A DNA stretch of 64,000 nucleotides from Microbacterium hydrocarbonoxydans (lineage in GTDB: Bacteria; Actinomycetota; Actinomycetes; Actinomycetales; Microbacteriaceae), in contig NZ_JAAKXW010000003.1 in NCBI RefSeq assembly GCF_011752045.1, positions 1 to 64,000 of the forward strand, written 5' to 3'. Made by a program: the position numbers and the translations under genes. Under the pieces are notes generated by a model. That model did no database searches, had not been told where the DNA came from, and saw only the letters and a program-made list of their open reading frames with translations. Shown here piece after piece: positions 38,962 through 48,100 of the stretch. Each line of letters opens with the position of its first letter. Within the stretch, counting starts at the first letter, position 1.

Positions 38962-39558
38962 TCAGTCCTGCCGCGAGGCGAGCCAGGCGCGCCAGCTGTC
39001 ATGATCCAGAACGGCGGAGGATGCGCCCGATGAACGCTGTTCCCGTCGCACAGCTTCCGCCGGTGCGAACAGGGGCGAACCGTCTGCCGAACGCACCGAC
39101 GACTCGAGTTCGTCGTCTGAGGCGGTGATCAGCTGCATCAGCGGCAGCGCGTGCGTGAAGGACGCCCTGCCGGGGAACCATGCCCAGGACTCACCTGCCC
39201 AGCTCAAGCGCGTGCCCTCAGCATCGGAGGAGACCTCAACGCCCGGAACCTCACCGAACGAGGCCACCCTGAGGGCGGGAGCGAGCGACGACCGCAGCAG
39301 TTCGAGCATCGGAAGACGCAATGCGTTCGACTGCATGACCGTGCGCGGAGCTCCGTGGTCCCACACCCGCCACTCGAACAGTCCCTGCTCTGGTTGCGCC
39401 ATGGCGCTCCCCGAGAGGAGATCGCCCTGCTCCAGTACGCCGTCGTGATTGACGAGAGCCGTCTGCTCCACGGTCAGGTCGAGAGCGCGCAACGGTGCCC
39501 ACGACAGGATCTCCCCGGCCAGCGGACCCGCGTCACGCCGGATGCTGACCTTTCGCAT
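38962..39558 (-). CDS. Candidate immunity protein for the effector's TNT domain
   Basis: 198 residues. ATG 39558 shares its A with the effector stop (TGATG), so translation is coupled to the toxin, as expected for a cognate immunity protein. Its size is close to IFT, the 170-180 residue antitoxin of the mycobacterial TNT, though I see no clear sequence match. No signal peptide or membrane helix. Soluble, beta-rich, with LSWAGESWAWFPG near the middle. Function inferred from position. Confidence 0.65.
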   Translation of the reverse strand: MRKVSIRRDAGPLAGEILSWAPLRALDLTVEQTALVNHDGVLEQGDLLSGSAMAQPEQGLFEWRVWDHGAPRTVMQSNALRLPMLELLRSSLAPALRVASFGEVPGVEVSSDAEGTRLSWAGESWAWFPGRASFTHALPLMQLITASDDELESSVRSADGSPLFAPAEAVRREQRSSGASSAVLDHDSWRAWLASRQD

Positions 39559-42500
39559 CACCACGTGTCGATCTCGAAGAGATCAGCGGCGATATCGCTG
39601 TCGAGCCTCACATCGTCGCCGTCCGGATTCCGCACGACGAGCTGCAGCCCCCCGCCGTCACGCCCATAGGCGTCGGCGATGAGCCCGATCTCGATCGTGT
39701 AGCCCGGCGGCAGCTGCGCTCCCTGACGGAAGGCGATCGCGGAGTACTGATCGGTCATGCGCTGCCCCGGGGGAAGCGCCCGATCATTGAACGATCCGCC
39801 GCCGATCCCCAGGAATCCGCCGCTCAGCCCGCCGAGCCTGTCGATGCGAAGGTTCCCGAACTCGCGAAGGAACGCATCGAGGTCATCGAACTGCACGCGT
39901 GTCCCCGGAACAGCTCCGAAGTTCGGTGCGAAATGCATGTTGCCATAGGTGTTGCCATCGGCGTCCGGCGTGGCGTTGGGATCGCGATCGACGTACCGCT
40001 CGCTCCAGGATGCCTCGGTGTGCTCCGGACCGTTGAATCCGTCGTGACCCCACGGCTGCCCGTCGAAGTCGATCAGCACGGCGCCGCCTCCCGGAGGAAG
40101 GTGCGGCTTCGGGCCGAACGCCGGGTTCATCGTCCCAGGATCGGGCCGCGGCTGGTTGTACCCGTTGAGGTCGGCGATGATCTCCGGGGTCTCCACGACC
40201 CTGGTCCAACCCGGACCGGAGTCTGCGGTGCCCGCGATGATCTCCTGCTGCTCCGGCGTCAGGTCCTGTAGTTCGGCCGGGTCATAGGGGGGCGTTGCAG
40301 GCGGAGTCGTCCCGTCATCGACGGGTCCGTCACCGCCATCGTCCCCGCTGCCCGCATCCGCGTCACCGGGCGCGTCGTCTCCGTCTCCCGCGCCCGTTCC
40401 GGCATCGGTCCCGCCGGTGCTGGTGCCGTCGGCGTCGTCTGCCGCATCAGCGACGTCCGCGTCATCGGATGCTCCGGATGCCGTCTGCTCGGAACCGCTC
40501 GGCGGGGTGGAGGCGTCGCCGTCGCCGACAGGTCCGGATCCCGGCTTCGCAGGCCCGCGGCTTCCGCCGTCGCCATCGGCGCCGGATGGCCCGTCGCTGT
40601 CCGGGCGGCTCCCGGCGAAGGCATCGGCCGAGTTCCGGACGACATACCCGTCGGAATCGAGCTGGCGAACGTGCACGTCGCCGTCAGGCGTCACGCGGAT
40701 CACGCCGCTGCCCAGTTCGCCGGAGTCGAGTGCATCCTTCACGCCGTCGACGTGCACCTGATCGACACCGTCCATCGCGCCGTCGATCCGGTTCGCGATC
40801 CAGAGATCGCTCATCTGGCGGCCGTCTTCGGTGTTCCCCAGGCGGGCGGTGTTGTACTTCGCCTCGATCACGGCGTATTCGTTGGTGCCGTCCGCACGTT
40901 CGCGGACGTAGACGCCGTCGATCCCGTTCGCGTTCGTGTTGTGCGAGCCGTCGGCGCCGGCGTCGATGCGCGTCCAGCCCTGGCTCTCCATGTAGTCCTG
41001 CGCGACGAGCTCGCCGTACTCGCCCTTGTTCGCATTGAGCGGCGCGTCGGGGTCGCCGTGCTGCGTGTTCCAGTCGTCGAAGGACAGCCGCTCGCCGTCG
41101 GGGCCGTACAGCGTGTCCATCCGCGGGTTGAGCGGATCACCGTCGCCGTCTGCGCCATCGCCGTCCGGGTCGGCACCGTCGGCGTCGTCCTCGGGCGTGC
41201 CATCGCCGTCTGCGTCTGCGTCGTCCTCGGGCGTTCCGTCGCCCTCGCCCTCGGCGTCGTCGCCGCGCGGGGTCTCGGCCTCCCCGTCATCCGGAGTGTT
41301 CCGCGGCTGGTCCGTGCGACCGCCGGGGTTCGCCTCGGCATCCGGGTCGGACTCGGGGGTCGGGTTCGACTCGGGGGTCGGGTTCGACTCCGGGCTCGGG
41401 TTCGATTCCGGGGACGGGTTCGACTCCGGGCTCGGGTTCGACTCCGGCGTCGGGTTCGACTCCGGCGTCGGGTTCGACTCCGGCGTCGGGTTCGACTCCG
41501 GGGTCGGGTTCGACTCCGGCGTCGGGTTCGACTCGGGGGTCGGGTTCGACTCGGGGGTCGGGTTCGACTCGGGGGTCGGGTTCGACTCCGGCGTCGGGTT
41601 CGATTCGGGGGTGACGTGGATCTCCGGGCTGGTCGGCGCATCGCCGTGGTCGGTGGGAGCGCCGCCGCCGTCACCGCCGCCGGGGCCGATCTCGTTGCCG
41701 GCGCCCATCGGCCCGTCGTAGTCCGTCTTGATGTCGTTGCCGTCGACCCCGGGACCGTTCACGTCGCCGCCGACACCGGCGGGGATGTCGGCATCCGGAG
41801 CGTCCACGTGCCCGTCGACCGTGGTCGACCCCGGACCCTTGCGGCTCGGGAACTTGCCCGACATCGCGACACCGAGGCCGGCGCTCATGGCGAGCGCCGC
41901 CGGGGTGATCTCGTCGCCGCGGATGCTGAGATCCACCGCGGTCCCGCCCACGCCGCCCGCGCCGTTCGACAGGGCGCGCACGAGGAACTTCTTGCCCGCG
42001 TTCCCGAACGGCGCGGTCATCGCGGCGGTGATGCCGCCGCCGGCGAATCCGCCCGCGAACGCCGCGAGGAAGTTGGGGTTCGGGTCGGCGAGCTCGGCGG
42101 CACCGGCACCGGTGGTTCCGGCGACGACCTCGATCGCGACCTTGGTCAGCTTGGGGAACTTCGTGCCCGCCGCCCGCAGGCCGACGATGATCGCCTTGAG
42201 CGCACGGGAGAGGTCCATGGCCTTGTCCACGCACTTCTGCACGAAGATGGCGATCCTCGCCGCCACGTTCGCGATGCGGATGGCGATGCCGGAGCCCGCG
42301 ACGACGGCGGACGCGCCGAACGTCACCACGGAGAGCAGACCGCCGACCGCCATCGCCGCGACGATCTCGATCACCAGCTGCGCCAGCATCTGGCGGGTCT
42401 CGCGGTGGGTCTCCTCGATCTGGTCCGCGTAGTCGCGGCAGATGTTGTCGATCTTGCCGATTCCCTCATCGTCCGAGAGGAACTTCAGGATGCCCTCGGA

Positions 42501-43118
42501 GAAGTCGTCGACCTTGCCCTGGATGCCGGAGATCTCGCCGCTCTCGATGCTTCCGAGCGGAGCATCCGCGCTGGCGATCGAGGTGCTCAGCGAACGGATG
42601 TCGCCCTGGATCCCGCGCCAGGCCGAACCGGCCTCGCGCAGCTTGTCGGGGTCGCCGTCCGGGAACAGCATGCCGACGATGTTGAGGATCTGGTCCCAGA
42701 TCCAGACCGCGGCGGAGTCGAGCCCGTCGACCATCGTGTCCGGCCGGCCGCCGAACGCCGAGGGCGGGGGCGAGACGCAGCTCTCCGTCAGCTTCGGCCG
42801 CAGCACATAGGCGGCGGATGCGTCGTAGACGATGTAGCCCGCGTTCGCGTTCGCCTGGGCGTGCGTTCCCGCGCTGGCCATGAGGCCGCGGTCCATGTCG
42901 CGCGCCGACACGCCCACGTCGTCGAAGCACTGCAGCGCCGCGGCGGCCATCGCGTCGTACGCCTCCGCGAACGCCTCGCCGCCCGGGTCGGTGCCCGCCA
43001 TGCCGCCGTAGCCGCTCAGCATCCCCCTCGCCGACGAGCCGTACTGGAACGACTGCGTCGAGACGGCGTTGAAGTTGTCCGCCGCCTCGCGGAACTTCTC
43101 CGGATCGATCCTCACCAT
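39558..43118 (-). CDS. CpnT-like type VII effector with PoNe DNase and TNT NADase domains
   Basis: 1186 residues. Residues 1-110 are a helical WXG100/CpnT-like N-terminus. Residues 115-235 are helical, and 235-400 contain long hydrophobic Ala/Gly-rich segments. About 503-591 is a repeat of NPTPES units. An acidic linker leads to a PoNe-like nuclease at about 690-830: GEYGELVAQDYMESQGW, NGIDGVY with Asp734, VIEAKYN with Glu752 and Lys754 (a D...ExK core), and GRQMSDLWI. A second acidic linker leads to a TNT-like domain at about 968-1186, with GGSFNDRALPPGQ and YGRDGGGLQLVV. It lies 4 bases after a WXG100 gene. Likely an antibacterial, contact-dependent toxin that cuts DNA and depletes NAD. No sign of frameshift. 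Confidence 0.82.
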   Translation of the reverse strand: MVRIDPEKFREAADNFNAVSTQSFQYGSSARGMLSGYGGMAGTDPGGEAFAEAYDAMAAAALQCFDDVGVSARDMDRGLMASAGTHAQANANAGYIVYDASAAYVLRPKLTESCVSPPPSAFGGRPDTMVDGLDSAAVWIWDQILNIVGMLFPDGDPDKLREAGSAWRGIQGDIRSLSTSIASADAPLGSIESGEISGIQGKVDDFSEGILKFLSDDEGIGKIDNICRDYADQIEETHRETRQMLAQLVIEIVAAMAVGGLLSVVTFGASAVVAGSGIAIRIANVAARIAIFVQKCVDKAMDLSRALKAIIVGLRAAGTKFPKLTKVAIEVVAGTTGAGAAELADPNPNFLAAFAGGFAGGGITAAMTAPFGNAGKKFLVRALSNGAGGVGGTAVDLSIRGDEITPAALAMSAGLGVAMSGKFPSRKGPGSTTVDGHVDAPDADIPAGVGGDVNGPGVDGNDIKTDYDGPMGAGNEIGPGGGDGGGAPTDHGDAPTSPEIHVTPESNPTPESNPTPESNPTPESNPTPESNPTPESNPTPESNPTPESNPTPESNPTPESNPSPESNPSPESNPSPESNPTPESNPTPESDPDAEANPGGRTDQPRNTPDDGEAETPRGDDAEGEGDGTPEDDADADGDGTPEDDADGADPDGDGADGDGDPLNPRMDTLYGPDGERLSFDDWNTQHGDPDAPLNANKGEYGELVAQDYMESQGWTRIDAGADGSHNTNANGIDGVYVRERADGTNEYAVIEAKYNTARLGNTEDGRQMSDLWIANRIDGAMDGVDQVHVDGVKDALDSGELGSGVIRVTPDGDVHVRQLDSDGYVVRNSADAFAGSRPDSDGPSGADGDGGSRGPAKPGSGPVGDGDASTPPSGSEQTASGASDDADVADAADDADGTSTGGTDAGTGAGDGDDAPGDADAGSGDDGGDGPVDDGTTPPATPPYDPAELQDLTPEQQEIIAGTADSGPGWTRVVETPEIIADLNGYNQPRPDPGTMNPAFGPKPHLPPGGGAVLIDFDGQPWGHDGFNGPEHTEASWSERYVDRDPNATPDADGNTYGNMHFAPNFGAVPGTRVQFDDLDAFLREFGNLRIDRLGGLSGGFLGIGGGSFNDRALPPGQRMTDQYSAIAFRQGAQLPPGYTIEIGLIADAYGRDGGGLQLVVRNPDGDDVRLDSDIAADLFEIDTW
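41341..41610 (-). repeat. 18-base in-frame tandem repeat encoding NPTPES/NPSPES
   Basis: About 14 copies of an 18-base unit encode NPTPES, with three NPSPES variants near the C-terminal side, inside the effector linker at about residues 503-591. Copies differ mainly at third codon positions, so it is an old coding repeat rather than a recent expansion. Confidence 0.9.
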
Positions 43119-43122
43119 GTCC

Positions 43123-43413
43123 CTACGCCCAACTGGATTTCATCGAGGTCTGCGCCTGCTCGTACTGGGTCGCCGCGTACCCCGCCCAGGTGGCGAGGTA
43201 CTCGGCGTGCGCGGTGAGCAGGGTCGCGCCGACCTGCCAGGTCTGTACCGCGTTGACGAACTCGGCGTTCGCGAGACCCTGCCACTGGCCGCTGACCGCG
43301 GTCGTGGCCGCCATCGCCTGCGCCTGCAGGTCGCCGCAGTAGCCGTGCAGCTGCTTGAGCGCCGACTCCAGCCCGCGGATGTCGCCGATCTCGTACTCGT
43401 GCTTGCCGGTCAC
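43123..43413 (-). CDS. WXG100-type protein (WQG variant)
   Basis: 96 residues with the helix-turn-helix layout of ESX substrates: helix about 10-40, turn GQWQGLANAEF near residues 42-52, then a second helix to the end. The WxG turn reads WQG. A YxxxD/E-like tail is not obvious; the C-terminus is YEQAQTSMKSSWA. GTG 43413 overlaps the stop of the longer WXG gene. Directly precedes the effector, so it is a good candidate partner or chaperone for its export. Confidence 0.85.
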   Translation of the reverse strand: MTGKHEYEIGDIRGLESALKQLHGYCGDLQAQAMAATTAVSGQWQGLANAEFVNAVQTWQVGATLLTAHAEYLATWAGYAATQYEQAQTSMKSSWA

Positions 43414-43880
43414 GCGTCAGCGCTCCCCTCGTCGTCCCACGCCGCGTCCGCCCTCTTGATCTGCTCCTGCAGCTCGGTGAGGTCGGCCTGCGAGTCGGTG
43501 ACGCTCGCCTCGAGCGACACCTTGACCTTCTTGTCGTCCTCGGTGCCGAGCTGCCCGTCCTTGCCGGGCTGGGTGATCGTCACCCGCGCGGTCCTGGACG
43601 CGGCGACCAGCTGGCCCTCCGTGACCTCGTAGGTGTTCTGCGCCCCCTGCAGCCGCACCGCGATGCTCATCAGCGCCGTCCGGGTGACCGTGGCGCTCGC
43701 GACGAACGCCGTCCACTCCTGGACGAAGGCGTCCGCCGCGTCGCCGGTCCACGTGCCGCCGGCGACGGCGTCGACGACCCCCTGCGCCTGCGCGATCTGC
43801 ATGTCGAGCAGCGCCGCCGCGTCCATCATGGACGCTGCCGAGAAGCCGAGCGACGGAGTGCTCACCACGAAGTGCACCAT
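43410..43880 (-). CDS. Long WXG100-like protein
   Basis: 156 residues. The first 90 or so residues have the WXG helical hairpin, with the turn GGTWTGDAADAFVQEW near residue 45. They are followed by a beta-like insertion that contains TQPGKDGQLGTEDDKKVKV and a terminal helix. Longer than EsxA-type proteins and reminiscent of LXG/WXG chaperone-like partners. Translationally coupled to the next WXG gene (GTGA). Confidence 0.78.
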   Translation of the reverse strand: MVHFVVSTPSLGFSAASMMDAAALLDMQIAQAQGVVDAVAGGTWTGDAADAFVQEWTAFVASATVTRTALMSIAVRLQGAQNTYEVTEGQLVAASRTARVTITQPGKDGQLGTEDDKKVKVSLEASVTDSQADLTELQEQIKRADAAWDDEGSADA

Positions 43881-43933
43881 GCGGTACCCCCCTCACCGTG
43901 ACGACGACGGACCCTCCGGGATCCGCGGATGGA

Positions 43934-44227
43934 TTACTGGCGGAAGCTGTTGCCGATGTTCTGCTCGGACTCCTCGTAGGCGAGGGAGGCCTTGTTCAGC
44001 TGGTCGCTGATGCCGGTGAGGGACTCCTTGAGCTGGAGGCCGGCGGCATCCCACTGCTCGTAGAGCTCGTTGAAGGTCTCCGAGGCCGAGCCGCCCCAGT
44101 CGCCGGCGATGAGACCCTGCACGAGCGACTTCAGGTTGCCGAGCTGCGACTCGATCGAGGACGCGCCGTTGGCGAGCTGGCTCGCGACACCTGCGAGTGA
44201 TTCTGAGGTGACCTTGATCTCGGCCAT
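43934..44227 (-). CDS. WXG100 protein, EsxA-like
   Basis: 97 residues, canonical ESX substrate: helix, turn DWGGSASETFNELYEQW near residues 43-59, second helix, and tail ending ASLAYEESEQNIGNSFRQ with a YxxxE-like signal. Such proteins are exported as dimers through the EccC/EssC channel. GGGGG lies six bases before ATG 44227. First of the three WXG genes and preceded by a 139-base gap with hairpins. Confidence 0.92.
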   Translation of the reverse strand: MAEIKVTSESLAGVASQLANGASSIESQLGNLKSLVQGLIAGDWGGSASETFNELYEQWDAAGLQLKESLTGISDQLNKASLAYEESEQNIGNSFRQ

Positions 44228-44309
44228 TTCATACCCCCTGGGTTGCGCGGCGTCGCCGCTGGTTTGATGTACAGAACATTCCTAACACAGCGGCGGATGC
44301 TCCTCCGAT

Positions 44310-44348
44310 GGGGAGAACTCCCCACTGCGGACCCCGCTTCGGCGGGGT
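44310..44348. promoter_or_regulatory. Two small hairpins between the FHA gene and the EsxA-like gene
   Basis: GGGGAGAACTCCCC (44310-44323) is a perfect palindrome. ACCCCGC-TTCG-GCGGGGT (44331-44348) is a perfect stem-loop. They lie in the 139-base gap upstream of the EsxA-like gene. Likely a terminator or attenuator for the FHA transcript, leaving room for a separate esx promoter. Confidence 0.5.
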
Positions 44349-44366
44349 GTGAAACGCCGGCAGGGG

Positions 44367-45032
44367 TCAGACGACGGACAGGGTCACGTCGCCGAGAAGC
44401 AGGCGGTCCCCCGGGACGAGCGCGCTGGCGGTGCCCGCGACGAGGGCGTACTGGACGCCGTCGCGCTCCAGCAGCGTCCCGTTCGCCGACCCGGGATCCG
44501 TGGCGGTCACGGCCCCGTTCACGGGCCGGAGGACGAGATGCACCCGCGACATCGCCCGGCCGGGGTCGTCCAGGCGCACCGGGACGCCGTCGTGCGCCGG
44601 AGCGCCCTGCTCCGGCGAGCGGCCGAACACCAGGACCCGGTCCAGGTCGAGACGGCGCCCATCCGGCAGCACCACCGACGTGGGCACGGCGGGAGCGGCC
44701 TTCGCGGCGGGCTTCGCGGCCGCAGGGGCGGCGGCATCCGCGGCGGGGGCCTCCGCTGCGGCGGCGCCGGCGGACGGCGCCTTGGTCGACGGCCGGCGGG
44801 CGGGCTCGGGGCGCTTCGCACCGGATGCCGGACGAGGCGCCGGCAGCGGCACGGGAGCGAGCGTGGGCGCCGGGGCCGCGGGCGCGGAGGGCGACTCCGG
44901 GTTCGCCGCGGGAGCGCGACCGGGGAACGGCGGCACCGCGCCGCCGACGGCTCCGATGAGCTGGCCGCACGCGGGGCAGAACATGCTGTCCGGCCGTACG
45001 GCTTCACCGCAATAGCGGCACTGCGTGCTCAT
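44367..45032 (-). CDS. Zinc-ribbon FHA-domain protein
   Basis: 221 residues. A zinc ribbon (CRYCGEAVRPDSMFCPACG, four Cys in residues 5-23) is followed by an Ala/Pro linker of about 90 residues and an FHA domain from about residue 120 (VFGRSPEQG, MSRVHLVL, DPGSANGTLLERDG). It probably reads phospho-threonine marks made by the local kinase. Lies between EccC and the WXG genes. ATG 45032 with GAGGG upstream is preferred over an in-frame ATG at 45074. Confidence 0.85.
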   Translation of the reverse strand: MSTQCRYCGEAVRPDSMFCPACGQLIGAVGGAVPPFPGRAPAANPESPSAPAAPAPTLAPVPLPAPRPASGAKRPEPARRPSTKAPSAGAAAAEAPAADAAAPAAAKPAAKAAPAVPTSVVLPDGRRLDLDRVLVFGRSPEQGAPAHDGVPVRLDDPGRAMSRVHLVLRPVNGAVTATDPGSANGTLLERDGVQYALVAGTASALVPGDRLLLGDVTLSVV

Positions 45033-45109
45033 CGTTCGCCCTCCTCGATCGTGCCCGTCGTCCGGCGCGAGCACCGCGTCAGTCTAACCCGCCCCCGGGG
45101 GCGCCTCGC

Positions 45110-48100
45110 TCAGGCCGTGACGTCGGGGACCTGCACCGGCATGTAGGAGCCGTCCGAGAAGAACATGCCCGAGCCGGGGGCCCCGCGGCCGACGTGCGTG
45201 CGAGCGAGCTGGACGCCGAACACCTGGGTGCCGATGATCGTGGAGGTCGGCGAGAGCAGCAGGCCCGCGCGTCCCTTCTTCGCCTCGGTGAGGGCCGTCG
45301 TGATGGACGCGCCGGCCGACTCGGCGCCGATCCCCACGATGAATCGCGTGTGCTGGCGCGCGGCGGCGAGGGCGCGGTCGAGAGCCGAGTCGCGGATGCC
45401 CTCGCTGTCGTCGACGACGACGGTGAGCGGCTCCTCGCCCGCGGCCAGCGCCGCCGCGAGGTCGGCATCCGCGCTCTGCGGCGTGAGCACCGGCAGCCCG
45501 TGGCTGCGCGCGACGTCGGAGAGCAGCGTCCCCTCGCGGGCGACGGCGACGACGACCCTCGTCCCGTGCCAGGCGAGCTGGTGGGTGATCGACGCCAGCG
45601 CCGAGGTCTTGCCGCTGCGGCGGTCGCCGGCCACGACGAACCCGCCGACCGACGGCCAGTCCACCGTGATCCTGGACAGGCGGTCGCCGCCCACGGCCAC
45701 CACCGGCGCCTGCGCCGTGCAGCCCTCGAGCAGCGGGAGCGCCGCGGTCTCGCTGAGGCCGATGCGCACAGGGAGCGGGTCGACGCGGAACGCCTGCGGC
45801 AGCTCCGCGAGCTGCGGGAACTGCGCGTAGTGCGAGCCGACGTACTCCACGATGCCGCGTGCGGCGGCGGTCTGCCCCTCGCCCGTCGTGTCGGCGGAGA
45901 GCACCGCGAACTGCACCTCGGTCCCGTCGGAGCCGAAGAGCGCCCTGCCCGGCGGCATCTCCGAGGGGATCTCCCTGACCATGATTCCGGCCCCGCGGTA
46001 GTCGTTGACGTCGCGCATCGGGAGCGCGTACCGCGTGTCGATGAAGCTCGCCACCTTGTCGGCGGCCACGGAGCGGTCGGCGGTGAGGACCACCCGCAGA
46101 CCCGTCGACGGGCCCTCGCGGAGCAGTCGGAGCACCTGGTCGCGCACGGCGACCATGTCGTCCGCGCTCATCGAGGCGGACAGGCGCTCCCAGCCGTCGA
46201 TGACGAACACCGCGTACGAGAGCGCGTCCCTGGCGTCGGCGCCGGCCCGCTGCTCCGCGATGCTGCCGACTCCTGCCGCCGCCAGCACGGCCTGACGCCG
46301 CGAGAGTTCCGCCCCCATCCGGTCCAGCAGCCGCGGCAGTCGCCCGGCGTCCTGCGGAGTGACCACCGCGCCGGTGTGCGGAGCCGCCGCGAAGGGCAGC
46401 AGCGCCCCGGTGCCGTAGTCGACGGCGTAGACGTGGAGGTCCGCCGGGGTGAACCGCTGCACGGCCTGCGCCAGCAGCGTGCGCACGGCCGTGGTGCGGC
46501 CCGACCTGCTGCCTCCGAAGAACAGCAGGTGCGAGTCGGTGTGGACGTTCCACAGCAGCGGCCTCTGCGTCTGACGGCTCGGCACGTCGACGAGGCCGAG
46601 CACGACCGCGCCCTCCGGCGCCGCATCCTGGTCGAACCGGTCCAGCGGCAGCACGTCGGGCAGCGGCAGCAGCCACGGCGACGGGCTGCGCTCGACGCCG
46701 AGGGCCGCGGCTGCCCTGCCTGCGAGCTGGACGAGGCCGCGCAGGTCGGTGTCGTCCTGGTCGGGACGATGCGCCGCCTTCTCCGTCACCGGGAAGCGCG
46801 GCGGCAGGCCCACGGTCTGCCAGTCGTAGCGCGCCGCCGGAGGGAGCACGCGCGTCATGCGCTGGTGCCCGAGCCGCAGGCCGGCGACCCGCGCCGTCTG
46901 GAACACGATCGGCGCGGCGTCCTGCCCTGCGCGGATGTACCCGCGTCCCGGCGTCGCCGCGGAGATCAGCGCCGCGTCCGGGGTGCCGATCACGTCGGTG
47001 GAGTCGGAGCGGTCGGTGACGCGCAGCGCGATGCGCAGGTTGACGTTGGACTGCATCTCCGGAGTGATCACGCCGGAGGGGCGCTGGGTCGCGAGGACCA
47101 GGTTGACGCCGAGCGAGCGTCCGACGCGCGCGATGCGCACGAGCCCGTTGATGAAGTCGGGGAGCTCGGTCTTCAGCTCGGCGAACTCGTCGACGACGAT
47201 CATGAGCCGGGCGAGACCCAGGCGCGCGGCGGCATCCGCGTCCTTCTCCCAGGCGGCGTCGACGTCCTTCGCGCCGATGTCGTCGCGGAGCACCCGCTCG
47301 CGGCGCTTGAGCTCGGCGTCCAGGGAGGCCAGCGCCCGCTCCGTCTCGCGTGCGTCGAGGTTCGTGACCATGCCGACGGTGTGCGGGAGCCGGGCGCAGT
47401 CGGCGAAGGCGGAGCCGCCCTTGTAGTCGATGAGCACGAAGTTCAGCGCGTCGGGCCGGTTCGCCAGGGCGAGCGAGACCACGAGGGCCTGCAGGAACTC
47501 CGACTTGCCCGATCCGGTCGTGCCGGCGACGAGCGCATGCGGGCCGTCTGCGGCGATGTCGATCGCGCACTCGCCCTCGCTGCCGGCGCCGATCACCACG
47601 TACGACTGCCGCGGTGCGACCCGCCACTGCTCGACGATCGGCTGCGGGTCGTCCAGGTCGATGCCGAGCAGCTCCGTGTAGCGGACGCTCGTGGGAACGG
47701 TGGAGTCGTCGCCGACCCCGCGGACGTGCTCGATCGAGCACATGTGCCGTGCCAGCTCCTCGGCGTACGCGACGCTGACCTGATCGAGCAGGACGGGAGA
47801 GTGATAGGCGTCGTTCGACTCGACCCGCCCGAGCAGCGGGTCGCCGGGATCGGCCACCACGACGGTCGACGCCTCCTCGGGAAGTCGGGAGCGGTCGCTG
47901 TCGATCGCGATCACGTGGATGCCGTGAGCGGAGCCCTGCTCCAGCAGGGCCACCATCCCCGGGAGCATCCGGTAGCGCCGTGCGCCGTCCACGACGAGCA
48001 CGACGTGGGACTCCGTGTCGAGCTGCCGGTTGCGCCCGATGCGCTGACGGACGTCGAGGAGCGCGCCGATCTCGCGCACGCGCTCCCTCCTCGTCAGGTC

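Noticed and set aside
41341..41610. Regular 18-base repeats considered as a CRISPR array
   Set aside because: No spacers, unit length is a multiple of three, and the repeat is in frame inside the effector gene.
40671..43217. 848-codon plus-strand frame opposite the effector
   Set aside because: Its apparent repeats are only the antisense of the NPTPES repeat; no domain signal.
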